Below are positions 52,842 to 61,305 of a stretch of DNA of 64,000 nt, piece after piece. The position numbers were made by a program, and so were the translations under genes. This DNA comes from JBCCQH01 sp039024435 (GTDB taxonomy: Bacteria > Bacteroidota > Bacteroidia > J057 > JADKCL01), in assembly GCA_039024435.1 (NCBI GenBank), contig JBCCQH010000009.1, forward strand, positions 1-64,000. Direction: 5' to 3'. Positions within the stretch are counted from its first letter, which is position 1; each line of letters starts with the position of its first letter. The notes beneath the pieces are model-generated. The model was given only the letters and a program-made list of their open reading frames with translations. It had not been told where the DNA came from and made no database searches.

Positions 52842-52926
52842 TGTATTGAGTAGATCCAATCTTTCCGGCCCCAGTCCCATCTCTTTGCTCTCCGTTGAGT
52901 TCTTCAGAATTAAATCCTGACTCGCT

Positions 52927-53988
52927 TTGAACGCTAAATCACTCTACCTTGGTCTCACCTACTTGCTGCTCCTCCCGGTTGGCCTGCTTTTCCCCGGCTG
53001 CAATCCGGAATTTGAAGTATTGGCTCCGGAAAAGGAGATTTTTGCCGTGTACGGCGTGCTGCATCCCGACAGTACCGAGCAGTACATCCGCATTTCCCGC
53101 ATGTTCCGGACGAGTGAGGATTCCTACATCTATGCCGCGGAAAACGACTTGAGTGTGCGCAATCTCCGGGTGACACTGGTGGGCCCCAACACCACCTACC
53201 AAGCGGAAATGGTGACCGACGTCCCGAAAGAACCGGGCCTGTTTCGGGCGGCCCAGTCCGTCTATCGATTTACCATCCCCCAGAATGTGGCGCTGCAGCC
53301 GGGCAGCAATTACGTGCTCGAAATCCGGAAACCGGATGATCCCGATTTTCTAATTACCGCTCGCACCCAGATCCCCACCAAACCTGACTTCCTGTTTCCC
53401 TCCCCCCCGATCTTTAATGAAAGCACCGGACTCTACCGACTTCCAACGGTGAAACTATTCACCGACAACGAGATCCGCTTCAAAACCGGCACGGGCGGCG
53501 GATTTGAACTGCGTTTTTACTTGAACTTTTGGAACGGCGTGGAGATGGACGAAACCTTCTGGGGTCCCACCAAGGTCTTCGTCGAGAACCAAGGCTGCGA
53601 AGAGAATTCGGATCGCGGCCGCTTTTGCTACAAAATCCGCGAATGGTCCGTCCCCATCAAATTCCGGAGTGCCTTCAGCCAGGGTCCCGGCCCCGTGTCG
53701 ATCAACGATTCGATCACCGAAGCCCGCTCCCCCGACCTCTTACCCCGTACCACCCGCGTCGAAGTCACCGCCATCGACTCCGTATTTTCCAATTACCTAC
53801 AGATCAACAATCCTTTCGGGTTTGGGGTAAATCTCCTCATGGACAGTCCCGAATACACCAATATGTCCGGCGATCACATCGGCATTTTTGGTGCGATCAA
53901 TACGGATGTGCGCTATTTTCGGATGGGAATCTGTAGCCGCCACTTTCTGGGCTTTGTCCCGTCGGCTGCTCCCCCCTTTTGCCAATAA
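52927..53988 (+). CDS. DUF4249-like lipoprotein, paralogue 3 (TTG start)
   Basis: No ATG precedes the signal peptide, so the start used is TTG at 52927 (MNAKSLYLGLTYLLLL..., lipobox LLFPGC). The 353-residue protein is the closest relative of paralogue 2: NPEFEVLAPEKEIFAVYGVLHPDSTEQYIRISRMF, GPTKVF, FCYKIRE and EYTNMSGDHIGIFGA. It lies 85 bases downstream. All three paralogues probably share an operon or arose by tandem duplication. Confidence 0.7.
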   Translation: MNAKSLYLGLTYLLLLPVGLLFPGCNPEFEVLAPEKEIFAVYGVLHPDSTEQYIRISRMFRTSEDSYIYAAENDLSVRNLRVTLVGPNTTYQAEMVTDVPKEPGLFRAAQSVYRFTIPQNVALQPGSNYVLEIRKPDDPDFLITARTQIPTKPDFLFPSPPIFNESTGLYRLPTVKLFTDNEIRFKTGTGGGFELRFYLNFWNGVEMDETFWGPTKVFVENQGCEENSDRGRFCYKIREWSVPIKFRSAFSQGPGPVSINDSITEARSPDLLPRTTRVEVTAIDSVFSNYLQINNPFGFGVNLLMDSPEYTNMSGDHIGIFGAINTDVRYFRMGICSRHFLGFVPSAAPPFCQ

Positions 53989-54029
53989 GATCGGTTTCTC
54001 CTGCCAATGTTTCCCGGGGACCGCCCACC

Positions 54030-54076
54030 TGTCAGCGTCGCTCCCGCCAACTGACATGCTTCCTGCCAACTTGTCA
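54030..54076 (+). promoter_or_regulatory. TGTCAG/CTGACA/TGTCA sites upstream of hsp20 (possible activator sites)
   Basis: TGTCAG (54030-54035) and CTGACA (54051-54056) form an inverted pair, and a further TGTCA is at 54072-54076. They lie about 80-130 bases before the predicted sigma54 start site, the usual place for sigma54 activator binding. The link is inference. Confidence 0.35.
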
Positions 54077-54130
54077 TTTATTCGGAGAAAAACTTAGGTA
54101 AAAACGGACAAATCGACTGAACCCGGCGGG

Positions 54131-54145
54131 TGGCACCATCCTTGT
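54131..54145 (+). promoter_or_regulatory. Sigma54-like promoter of hsp20 (TGGCAC-N5-TTGT)
   Basis: TGGCAC at 54131-54136 and TTGT at 54142-54145 have the right GG-N10-G spacing for a -24/-12 promoter, but the -12 GC is GT here. The ATG at 54179 lies 34 bases downstream, giving a leader of about 20 bases. A weak match without the C. Confidence 0.4.
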
Positions 54146-54178
54146 ACCGATTGCGTGCAGATAATAACAATAAACGCA

Positions 54179-54619
54179 ATGGCAGAATCGCAAAATGAAT
54201 TTTTCACCGAGATCAAAAATGAATTCAAAGATCTCGGCAGCAAAGTTAACAAACTCTTCGACGAAATTGTCCGGGGCAAGGACGGAGTTGACTCCGAGTA
54301 CAAGGTTCCCGCTGACATCTACGAAGCGGGAAGCCAAGTGGTGTTTGCGCTTGATCTCCCCGGCTTCAACAAAACTGACGTCGCCGTGCAAATCCGGGAC
54401 AATCAGCTCATCGTCCGGGGTGCCCGCAAGCGCAATCTGGATGAAAAAGTAGTAATGCATTCCCGCGAACGTGAGTTTGGTTCATTTGAGCGCATTTTTA
54501 CCATTCCGGCCGGAGTAGATACCAATACGGTCAAAGCCAAGTACGACAACGGCGTCCTCAACGTGATGCTGCAGAAGGAATCGGTGGTGACCGAAGGCGA
54601 GGAGATCAAAATCGACTGA
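54179..54619 (+). CDS. hsp20: Small heat shock protein Hsp20
   Basis: The ATG at 54179 gives 146 residues. It is an alpha-crystallin domain chaperone: VPADIYEAGSQVVFALDLPGF at the domain start, VRGARKRNLDEKVV, SREREFGSFERIFTIPAGV and YDNGVLNVMLQKE. It holds unfolding proteins for DnaK and other refolding systems. It precedes dnaK by 75 bases, the two forming a likely stress cluster. A possible sigma54 promoter lies upstream. Confidence 0.92.
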   Translation: MAESQNEFFTEIKNEFKDLGSKVNKLFDEIVRGKDGVDSEYKVPADIYEAGSQVVFALDLPGFNKTDVAVQIRDNQLIVRGARKRNLDEKVVMHSREREFGSFERIFTIPAGVDTNTVKAKYDNGVLNVMLQKESVVTEGEEIKID

Positions 54620-54694
54620 TCCCTCAAACCAATACAAGCGAACGAAAGCATGCACGCGCATTATTAACGATCAAAACAGATTCAAAATAGAAAA

Positions 54695-56602
54695 ATGGGA
54701 AAGATAATTGGCATAGACCTTGGGACGACCAACTCAGTGGTCTCCGTTATGGAAGGGAATGAGCCGACCGTGATCATCAACGCGGAAGGCAAGCGTACCA
54801 CTCCTTCTGTAGTTGCATTCACCAAAGACGGGGAGCGCATCGTTGGCGAACAAGCCAAGCGCCAAGCCCTCGCCAATCCGCAAAACACCGTCCGGTCCAT
54901 CAAGCGATTCATGGGCCGTCGTTTTTCCGAAGTTGGGTCGGACACCAGCGAGGTTTCCTACACTGTGGCCCGCGGCAACAATGATATGGCCGTGGTCGCC
55001 ATCGAAGGCCGCAACTACACTCCGCAGGAAATTTCGGCCATGGTATTGCAGAAGCTCAAGAAGCAAGCGGAAGATTACCTGGGCCACGAAGTCACCGAAG
55101 CGGTCATCACCGTCCCGGCCTACTTCAACGATTCTCAACGCAACTCGACCAAAGAAGCCGGTGAAATCGCCGGCCTGACCGTCCGCCGGATCATCAACGA
55201 GCCGACCGCTGCCGCATTGGCCTACGGGCTCGACAAGCAGAATACGAGCATGAAGATCGCGGTCTTTGACCTGGGCGGCGGTACTTTCGACATTTCGATT
55301 CTAGAGCTCGGCGAAGGCGTCTTCGAAGTGCTCTCGACCAATGGCGACACCCGCCTCGGGGGCGACGATTTCGATCAAAAAATCATCGACTGGATGGCCG
55401 ACGAGTTCAGGAAGTCGGACGGAGTGGATCTGCGCAAAGATCCCAAGACGCTGCAGCGCCTCAAGGAAGCGGCCGAAAACGCGAAGATTGAGCTTTCCAA
55501 TTCCACCCAAACGCAGATCAGCCTTCCCTACATCTACATGGACCAAAACGGCGCCAAAAACCTCGACCTGACGCTGACCCGCGCCAAGTTTGAAATGATC
55601 GCCGATGATCTGTTCACCCGCGCCATCGAGCCGTGCAAAGAAGCCCTCAAGCAAGCCAAACTCAATGTCGGCGACATCGACGAGGTCATTCTTGTGGGGG
55701 GTTCTACCCGGATCCCCAAGGTGCAAGAGTTGGTTCAGGACCACTTCAAGCGCAAGCCGAACCGGAGCGTAAACCCGGATGAAGTCGTTGCCATTGGCGC
55801 TGCGATTCAGGGGGGTGTCCTCTCGGGCGACGTACAAGGCATCCTCCTCCTGGACGTGACTCCGCTTTCGCTGGGCATCGAGATCCAGGGCGGCATCTGC
55901 CACAAGCTCATTGAATCCAACACTACCATTCCGGTAAAGAAGTCGGAAGTCTTCTCAACGGCCGCCGACAGCCAGCCTTCGGTGGAGATTCATGTCCTGC
56001 AAGGAGAGCGCCCCTTGGCTACGCAAAACCGTACCCTCGGCAAATTCCACCTGGACGGTATTCCGCCAGCGCCACGCGGTGTCCCGCAGATCGAGGTGAC
56101 CTTTGACATCGACGCCAACGGCATTTTGAGCGTAACCGCCCGCGACAAAGGCACCGGCAAAGAGCAGAAGATTCGCATCGAAGCTTCCACTGGCCTCAAC
56201 GATTCGGAAATCGAAAAGATGAAGCAAGAGGCGAAAATGAACGAAGCCGAAGACTTGCGCATCCGCGAAGAGGCCGAAAAGCTAAACGCCGCCGATACGA
56301 TGGCTTTCCAAGCAGAAAAGACCCTCAGCGAGTACGGTGAGCAGTTGCCGGAAGACAAAAAAGCCACCATCCAGGCTGCCATCGACGAAGTGAAAAAGGC
56401 CCACGCCGCCAAAGATTTCACTTCACTCGAAGGTGCCACCCAGGCTCTCCAGCAAGCTTTGCAAAATGTCTACCAGGACATCCAAGCCGCCCAAGCTGCC
56501 GCCCAAGGCGGTGAGCCCGCCGAAGCCAATGGTGCCGGTCCCGCTCCCGAAGGTGAGCCGGAAGTGACCGATGTCGACTTTGAAGAAGTAGAAGAAAAGT
56601 AA
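54695..56602 (+). CDS. dnaK: Molecular chaperone DnaK
   Basis: The 635-residue protein is a full-length Hsp70: IGIDLGTTNSVVSVMEG at the N-terminus, the nucleotide motifs VFDLGGGTFDISILE and EVILVGGSTRIPKVQ, and the substrate-binding domain with a C-terminal lid rich in Ala/Glu. It ends EVTDVDFEEVEEK. DnaJ and GrpE genes are not beside it. A strong terminator follows at 56629-56661. Confidence 0.98.
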   Translation: MGKIIGIDLGTTNSVVSVMEGNEPTVIINAEGKRTTPSVVAFTKDGERIVGEQAKRQALANPQNTVRSIKRFMGRRFSEVGSDTSEVSYTVARGNNDMAVVAIEGRNYTPQEISAMVLQKLKKQAEDYLGHEVTEAVITVPAYFNDSQRNSTKEAGEIAGLTVRRIINEPTAAALAYGLDKQNTSMKIAVFDLGGGTFDISILELGEGVFEVLSTNGDTRLGGDDFDQKIIDWMADEFRKSDGVDLRKDPKTLQRLKEAAENAKIELSNSTQTQISLPYIYMDQNGAKNLDLTLTRAKFEMIADDLFTRAIEPCKEALKQAKLNVGDIDEVILVGGSTRIPKVQELVQDHFKRKPNRSVNPDEVVAIGAAIQGGVLSGDVQGILLLDVTPLSLGIEIQGGICHKLIESNTTIPVKKSEVFSTAADSQPSVEIHVLQGERPLATQNRTLGKFHLDGIPPAPRGVPQIEVTFDIDANGILSVTARDKGTGKEQKIRIEASTGLNDSEIEKMKQEAKMNEAEDLRIREEAEKLNAADTMAFQAEKTLSEYGEQLPEDKKATIQAAIDEVKKAHAAKDFTSLEGATQALQQALQNVYQDIQAAQAAAQGGEPAEANGAGPAPEGEPEVTDVDFEEVEEK

Positions 56603-56628
56603 TCCGTTCGCGGATCCACGATAACCAA

Positions 56629-56661
56629 AACGGGGCGCTCAATGAGCGCCCCGTTCCTCTT
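56629..56661 (+). terminator. Rho-independent terminator after dnaK
   Basis: AACGGGGCGCTC (56629-56640) and GAGCGCCCCGTT (56644-56655) form a perfect 12-bp stem with a three-base loop, followed by CCTCTTTTT. It lies 27 bases after the dnaK stop and also serves the convergent lipoprotein gene's region. Confidence 0.9.
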
Positions 56662-56692
56662 TTTAATGGGTTGGTTGCGATTGATGGCCGAA

Positions 56693-57403
56693 TCAAACGG
56701 TGATGTTATAGGTATTTCCACCGAGGACCAGGGTTGCGCTGCCCCCACCGAGGAAAGTGAGCGTTCCCGCGTAGGAGTAAGAATTGCCGTCAGCGGTGCT
56801 TCCGGTAAAGGTGACACCGGCGGTACCGCTTTTGATTTCGTAGGTGGTCCGATCAAATGCGACATTGATAAAGGTAAAGGCAATCCTGGCGTCAAAGGTA
56901 ATCGCGGTGCGGACCTTCGTCGTAACCGTGAAATTGTTGGTGGCGGAGCCATTGACCGTGGGATCACCGGAAACCAGGTTGGTGATGACCAGGCTGACCG
57001 CCGATTCGCCATTGTAATCCAGTCGCGTGCCCGAGAAAGAACCGAGGCTGTTGGTCGCAAGGTTGAATGCCTGGGGAACCGCCTGTTCACAGGTGACCGT
57101 CCAATCCCAAGCAACATTGAAGGTATACTGGCGCACGGAACCGGTGAATTCACTGGTAAACGTGCTGTCACCGGCCAGGCAAGCAGTCGCATTTTCGACG
57201 GCCATCCGAGCACCATCCGAGGCCACGGCCGCTACCCCCTCGTCATCGGTGGCGACGGTGGATTCGACCAGGTCGACCGCATCTTCTTCGGTGACTTCAA
57301 CCGGATCTTCGCGGTTACAAGAGCTGACGAAAAGGGCGAGGGCCAGCAGCAGGCAAGGCAATAAACGAAATGTATGTCGTTGGTTGTTCAAGGGTAATTT
57401 CAT
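56693..57403 (-). CDS. Lipoprotein of unknown function
   Basis: The ATG at 57403 is preferred; the open frame starts at 57433. The 236-residue protein has a lipoprotein signal ending FVSSC. The mature part is beta-rich, rich in Thr/Ser/Asn, with an acidic start (EDPVEVTEEDAVDLVEST) and a final repeat-like GTLTFLGGGSATLVLGG. I do not recognise the family. It is convergent with dnaK, separated by the terminator at 56629. Confidence 0.6.
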   Translation of the reverse strand: MKLPLNNQRHTFRLLPCLLLALALFVSSCNREDPVEVTEEDAVDLVESTVATDDEGVAAVASDGARMAVENATACLAGDSTFTSEFTGSVRQYTFNVAWDWTVTCEQAVPQAFNLATNSLGSFSGTRLDYNGESAVSLVITNLVSGDPTVNGSATNNFTVTTKVRTAITFDARIAFTFINVAFDRTTYEIKSGTAGVTFTGSTADGNSYSYAGTLTFLGGGSATLVLGGNTYNITV

Positions 57404-57598
57404 AATGAATCGCTTTTTCAAGGTTAATGTCATTTGCCAGTAAAATGCTCGGCGGAACGGAATAAAAGTACTTTTGGAATCCGAATGCGGCGATTTTTTT
57501 CAACCAAATGCGCGGAGTCTTCAATCAACGGCCGGATACGCCCTCGCCGACTCCGCAATCGACGTGCCCCAACCCGGATTTTTAGCTAAATTCAACCC

Positions 57599-58177
57599 AT
57601 GAAAAGGATGTTTTGCACGATTGCCTTGTTTTGTCTGCTCGGAACGGCCCTGCCCGCCCAGTACATCGGTGGAGGATTGAGCCTAGCCGGAATCGCCAGC
57701 CAGATCGACGGGGACCAATGGGGCGGGTACAAGAAAATCGGCTACCACATCGGCGGCTGGGCCACCTACGATTTCAATGACTGGCTGGCTATGCAAATTG
57801 AAATCCTGCACAGTCACCGCGGCAGCCGCGAGGTCGTCAAAGATTTTGGGCAGGTTTCCTTGAATTTCATCGATGTCCCGGTCTTACTGCGCATCCGCCC
57901 CCTGCAAAACCTCCCGCGCGAAGCCTGGGTCGAGGTTGGCCCGTCGGTGCACTACTTACTATCGGCAAAGACCGGATTCAACAATCTCAAAGTCGACCAA
58001 AGCGACAATTATCGCCGCGTCAGTGGGGAATTGGGCCTCGGGATGGGCACCTTTCTCACCGATCACATTGCCTTTTTTGGCCGCTGGAACATCGGGGTAA
58101 CCAACCTGAGCCGCTTCGTGCGGCCCTGGTTCACGATCCACTACTTTTCCTTTGGCTTCAAATTTGGGATGCAGTAA
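57599..58177 (+). CDS. PorT-family outer-membrane beta-barrel protein
   Basis: The 192-residue protein has a signal peptide ending TALPAQ, then alternating polar/hydrophobic strands typical of an eight-stranded outer-membrane barrel, ending FSFGFKFGMQ with a C-terminal aromatic residue. Phrases such as VDVPVLLRIRP-like FIDVPVLLRI and the EVGPSVHYLLSAKTGF loop fit the PorT-family (outer membrane beta-barrel) domain common in Bacteroidota. It probably sits in the outer membrane; ligand unknown. Confidence 0.75.
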   Translation: MKRMFCTIALFCLLGTALPAQYIGGGLSLAGIASQIDGDQWGGYKKIGYHIGGWATYDFNDWLAMQIEILHSHRGSREVVKDFGQVSLNFIDVPVLLRIRPLQNLPREAWVEVGPSVHYLLSAKTGFNNLKVDQSDNYRRVSGELGLGMGTFLTDHIAFFGRWNIGVTNLSRFVRPWFTIHYFSFGFKFGMQ

Positions 58178-59070
58178 ACGGGGAAATGCAATTCGCGGCC
58201 GTAGCGCAGTGGATTGGTTCGGATAGAGATTGTCCTGGGTCAAATCTCTCGCATACTTATCCTCCCCATGAACATCACATGGGAAGGAATACGACCTAAA
58301 CAGTTGTACTTCAGGGTCAAGCTATCCCCTATTTTGTCACGCGCGACGAGTGAGGAATCTTTCCCACCGCGATTTTCCACTACCGTCGATTGAAAAATGG
58401 GAAATTACCGAGCCCCCCAAAAAACGACGAAGCGGCCACTGGCCGCTTCACTCGGTTACTCAATTCCCAAAATAAACTTTATGCTAAACTACTACTACTA
58501 CTTTCTTATTTGGTGGTGCGCGGGGCATCCCCGTGTCGCACAGTACAATGGTACGCAAAGCGATTCGGGGCACCAACTGATTTGCTCCCCGAATGTTAGC
58601 TGAAAGGTGTTAGAATATCGCAGTAGCGTTAGCGACAAGTAAAACATTAAATCTATGATTATCAATTGATTGAGAATTGGAGATGTAAGTTTTTTCGATT
58701 GTTTTTCCGGCTTTTCTTTCCGAAAAACCGTCAACCAGTTGTAATAATTCTTAAGCTTCTCGTCGAAATCTCAATCATTTTTTCTGCTGATGGTCCGGTA
58801 CTCAGGCAGGACAATTGACTTAGCTGGATCAAGCTGCGGTCCACACCTCGCACCTCACACCTGTCGCTGACTGTAGAAACATCTCCGCGGATCAGACCAT
58901 TTTTAATCAAGCCAAAAGTTCACCCGATGCTCCCTCGCTTCTTGCACACCAACGTTACCCTTCTACGGCTAACGGTACGAAAATAAACGACGATTTGACA
59001 CGAATTTTCGCAATTAACGGCAATTTTACTGTTACTAAATAGCAATCCAAATCGGAATTGGTAGAGTTAT
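58178..59070. other. Gene-poor, hairpin-rich DNA
   Basis: No convincing gene is present. The stretch contains hairpins at 58521-58533 (CGGGG-CAT-CCCCG) and 58563-58594 (ATTCGGGG...CCCCGAAT), and GTTAGC motifs at 58595-58630 with an opposing GCTAAC near 58966. A minus-strand terminator is at 58419-58449. Several short open frames lack gene-like composition. It is AT-richer than its surroundings and may be a remnant of acquired DNA or carry non-coding RNA. Confidence 0.4.
58419..58449 (-). terminator. Minus-strand terminator in gene-poor region
   Basis: GAAGCGGCC (58429-58437) and GGCCGCTTC (58441-58449) form a perfect 9-bp stem; on the minus strand it is followed by GTCGTTTTTT. It implies transcription from the right through 58450-59000, where no gene is visible. 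Confidence 0.7.
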
Positions 59071-59298
59071 TGCGGTGAAGCGATACCGCACTCTGATTCT
59101 TTACAATGTTACTTTTTATAAATCAGTGTTACCCTTTTTGCAGAGGCAGCCTCTACCTTTGATTTATAAACATTTCATTGGTAGTAGCTTTTTAGCACAA
59201 TCGTTACACAAAACGATATCATTGGAATAGTTTGTGGTTCTTAGGTTGGTCGTTTTGATCTCACAGAGGTAGCCGGATCGCTACCTCTGTCTTTTTTT
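59071..59298 (+). ncRNA. Structured ncRNA candidate
   Basis: A series of perfect hairpins lies in one 228-base stretch and ends in a clear rho-independent terminator. They are TGCGGT/ACCGCA (59071-59090); TTTATAAATCA/TGATTTATAAA (59115-59170) enclosing AGAGGC/GCCTCT (59142-59154); and ATCGTT/AACGAT (59200-59217). The terminator is at 59264-59298. There is no ORF of note. It precedes an exonuclease gene whose GTG start is 80 bases downstream of the terminator. It could be a small regulatory RNA; I cannot match it to a known class (for example 6S RNA). Confidence 0.4.
59264..59298 (+). terminator. Rho-independent terminator
   Basis: CAGAGGTAGC (59264-59273) and GCTACCTCTG (59280-59289) form a perfect 10-bp stem with a CGGATC loop, followed by TCTTTTTTT. 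It ends the ncRNA candidate or another plus-strand transcript upstream of the exonuclease gene. Confidence 0.85.
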
Positions 59299-59377
59299 GC
59301 GAATATCTTATCAACTTATCCCCAGAACCCTTGAAATCAGGCACAATTCAAGCTAATTTCATTTTAAACGTGGAAAA

Positions 59378-60754
59378 GTGTTTGCAGTAATTGACCTGGA
59401 AACGACCGGCGGAAGCGCATCCCGAGACAAGATCACCGAAATCGCGATCATTGTCCACGACGGTGTGCGCCGCCTGCGAGAGTTCACCACCCTGGTCAAT
59501 CCCGAACGTCCCATCCCCCACTATATCACTGACATCACCGGTATCTCCGACGACATGGTCGCCGATGCCCCCAAGTTTTACGAAGTCGCCAAGCAAGTGG
59601 TCGAACTCACCGAAGGCTGCACTTTTGTCGCCCACAACGTCAATTTTGACTACGGTTTCCTCCGCGAAGAATTTCGGCAGTTGGGATTTGAATACCAACG
59701 GGAAAAGCTCTGTACGGTGCGCACCAGCCGCAAATTGATCCCCGGCCTTCCCTCCTACAGTTTGGGTAAGCTCTGCCGCACCCTCGGTATCCCCCTGTAC
59801 GACCGCCACCGGGCGATGGGTGATGCCGATGCGACCACCGTGCTGCTTGAGCAGTTACTGGCCATCAACCCCAATCTCCGGGGCCGCCCCCCCTTCTCGC
59901 GCCGCCCCACCAAAGATCCCTACGCCGGTCTTCCCCCCCAATTGGACCGCGGCAACCTAGATCGCCTCCCCAGTGCGCCCGGACTTTACTTCATGCACGA
60001 TGTCGCCGGCAACACCCTATTCGCCGACAAAACCACCAACATCCGCCGGGATGCGCTGAAAAATCTCAAGGAATTTGTCCGGACCGATGCCAGTATCGAC
60101 GCCAGCGAGGTCTGCGAAATCACCTGGGAACGCACGGGAAACGAACTGCTGGCCATGTTGCGGCTCAGCGAAACAGTCCACAAACAAGATGTCAGCTTTG
60201 TCCGAAATCGCCGCAAAAAGAAATATCGAGTGGGAGTGTTTGCCTACCGGGACCAACGCGATTACCTGCGACTCCACATCGTCAAGCGCCGTCCCGGACA
60301 ACAGTACATTGCAGAATTTCCCACCGAAGACGATGCCCGCGCCGCTCTCGAAGCCCGGATGCGCAAGCACGGCCTCTGCGCCAATATGATCGGCCTGAGC
60401 ACCGCCGGCGGTCCCTGCGCCCAGGCATCTTCCGGAAAATGTCGCGGTGCCTGCCAAGGACAGGAGAGTCCCGACGCCTACAACCAGCGCCTAGAAAATG
60501 CCCTGCGGGGCCTCGGCTTCCCCTATCCACGTTTTTTCTTGCTCGGTGCCGGACGCAACCAGGACGAAGTTTCAGTCATTTGCGTCGACGACGGTGCCTG
60601 CCTCGGTTACGCCTACCTCAACGCCGAAGAAAGCTGGCAAGACCCAGAAGCAGTGCTGGATTTGCTCCATCCCCTGCCCGCTGAGACCGAGCCCGCACGG
60701 ATCGTCCGGCAATACCTGCCCAAGATGAAACGCAAGCAGATTGTTCCGTATTGA
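59378..60754 (+). CDS. DnaQ-type exonuclease fused to GIY-YIG/UvrC-like domain
   Basis: The start is GTG at 59378, directly before MFAVIDLETTGG. The 458-residue protein has a DnaQ/epsilon 3'-5' exonuclease domain (residues ~1-165) with the ExoI DLETTG, ExoII HNVNFDYGFL and ExoIII HRAMGDADAT motifs. A GIY-YIG-like region (~195-260; GLYFMHDVAGNTLFADKTTNIRRDAL) follows, and a Cho/UvrC-type cysteine segment (CAQASSGKCRGACQGQ). The GIY-YIG catalytic residues are atypical. It probably acts in DNA repair. It stands alone. Confidence 0.85.
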   Translation: MFAVIDLETTGGSASRDKITEIAIIVHDGVRRLREFTTLVNPERPIPHYITDITGISDDMVADAPKFYEVAKQVVELTEGCTFVAHNVNFDYGFLREEFRQLGFEYQREKLCTVRTSRKLIPGLPSYSLGKLCRTLGIPLYDRHRAMGDADATTVLLEQLLAINPNLRGRPPFSRRPTKDPYAGLPPQLDRGNLDRLPSAPGLYFMHDVAGNTLFADKTTNIRRDALKNLKEFVRTDASIDASEVCEITWERTGNELLAMLRLSETVHKQDVSFVRNRRKKKYRVGVFAYRDQRDYLRLHIVKRRPGQQYIAEFPTEDDARAALEARMRKHGLCANMIGLSTAGGPCAQASSGKCRGACQGQESPDAYNQRLENALRGLGFPYPRFFLLGAGRNQDEVSVICVDDGACLGYAYLNAEESWQDPEAVLDLLHPLPAETEPARIVRQYLPKMKRKQIVPY

Positions 60755-60777
60755 GGGGAAATGAGGGAAGCTGCCCG

Positions 60778-60792
60778 GCTTGCCACGCAAGC
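60778..60792 (+). terminator. Weak hairpin after exonuclease gene
   Basis: GCTTGC and GCAAGC surround a CAC loop 24 bases after the stop, followed by AACTTT. Only a short T-run, so the terminator call is weak. The remainder of 60755-61035 has no gene. Confidence 0.35.
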
Positions 60793-61000
60793 AACTTTGG
60801 CCCGGAAAATCAAACCAATCCCGAAGAATTGCTTGCTGTAAAATCCAGCAAATACTGATCACCAGGCCACGGTAATTTGTCCGCGCAACTTTCCCGATTC
60901 ATCCGCCGACCGTTCAAAATAATTTCTTAACTTCAATCTATCCGGGGCACGCGGCACGCTCACTGGTTAAATAATTGATGTTTTCCGCACTACCGCTCTA

Positions 61001-61008
61001 TCTTTCGC
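61001..61008 (+). promoter_or_regulatory. -7 box (TATCTTTC) for acylphosphatase
   Basis: TATCTTTC matches TAnnTTTG at seven of eight positions, 27 bases upstream of the ATG. A TTG about 23 bases further upstream may be the -33 box. Confidence 0.4.
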
Positions 61009-61035
61009 CCCGCAGACCCTCAAAATCGCATTACC

Positions 61036-61305
61036 ATGCAATTGCAGTGCCAACACATATTCTTTTCCGGCAAAGTTCAGGGCGTTTACTTCCGCGCCAC
61101 CAGCCAGGTCTACGCCCGCGAGCTCGGGCTGATCGGGTGGGTGCGCAACCTCGCCGATGGCCGCGTCGAGATGAAGGTTCAGGGAATCTCCGAGCAGGTC
61201 GAACGCCTACTGTTGTTACTCAAAGACCAGTTTTCCATCAAAAAAATCCGCCAGCAGCAAGTCGACTGCGAGGCGGGATTTGTTGATTTTGTGATCGTGC
61301 GCTGA
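61036..61305 (+). CDS. acyP: Acylphosphatase
   Basis: The 89-residue protein is a typical acylphosphatase: FFSGKVQGVYFRATS holds the phosphate-binding loop and catalytic Arg, and GWVRNLADGRVEM holds the catalytic Asn. It hydrolyses acyl-phosphates such as 1,3-bisphosphoglycerate. Its TGA abuts the stop of the tape-measure gene on the other strand (TGATCA). Confidence 0.93.
   Translation: MQLQCQHIFFSGKVQGVYFRATSQVYARELGLIGWVRNLADGRVEMKVQGISEQVERLLLLLKDQFSIKKIRQQQVDCEAGFVDFVIVR

Noticed and set aside
58195..58262. tRNA-like stretch (GGCCGTAGCGCAG... GGTTCGGA...)
   Set aside because: No consistent acceptor, anticodon and T-arm pairing could be drawn; at best a degenerate remnant.
58498..58734. 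78-residue minus-strand ORF upstream of the antisense terminator
   Set aside because: TTG start, odd composition and hairpins inside its second half; not convincing as a protein despite the terminator downstream.
58560..58970. Integron attC-like sites (GTTAGC/GCTAAC around hairpins)
   Set aside because: The GTTAGC words do not fit the GTTRRRY core, spacing is irregular, and no integron integrase is present (the Xer at 48976 looks housekeeping).
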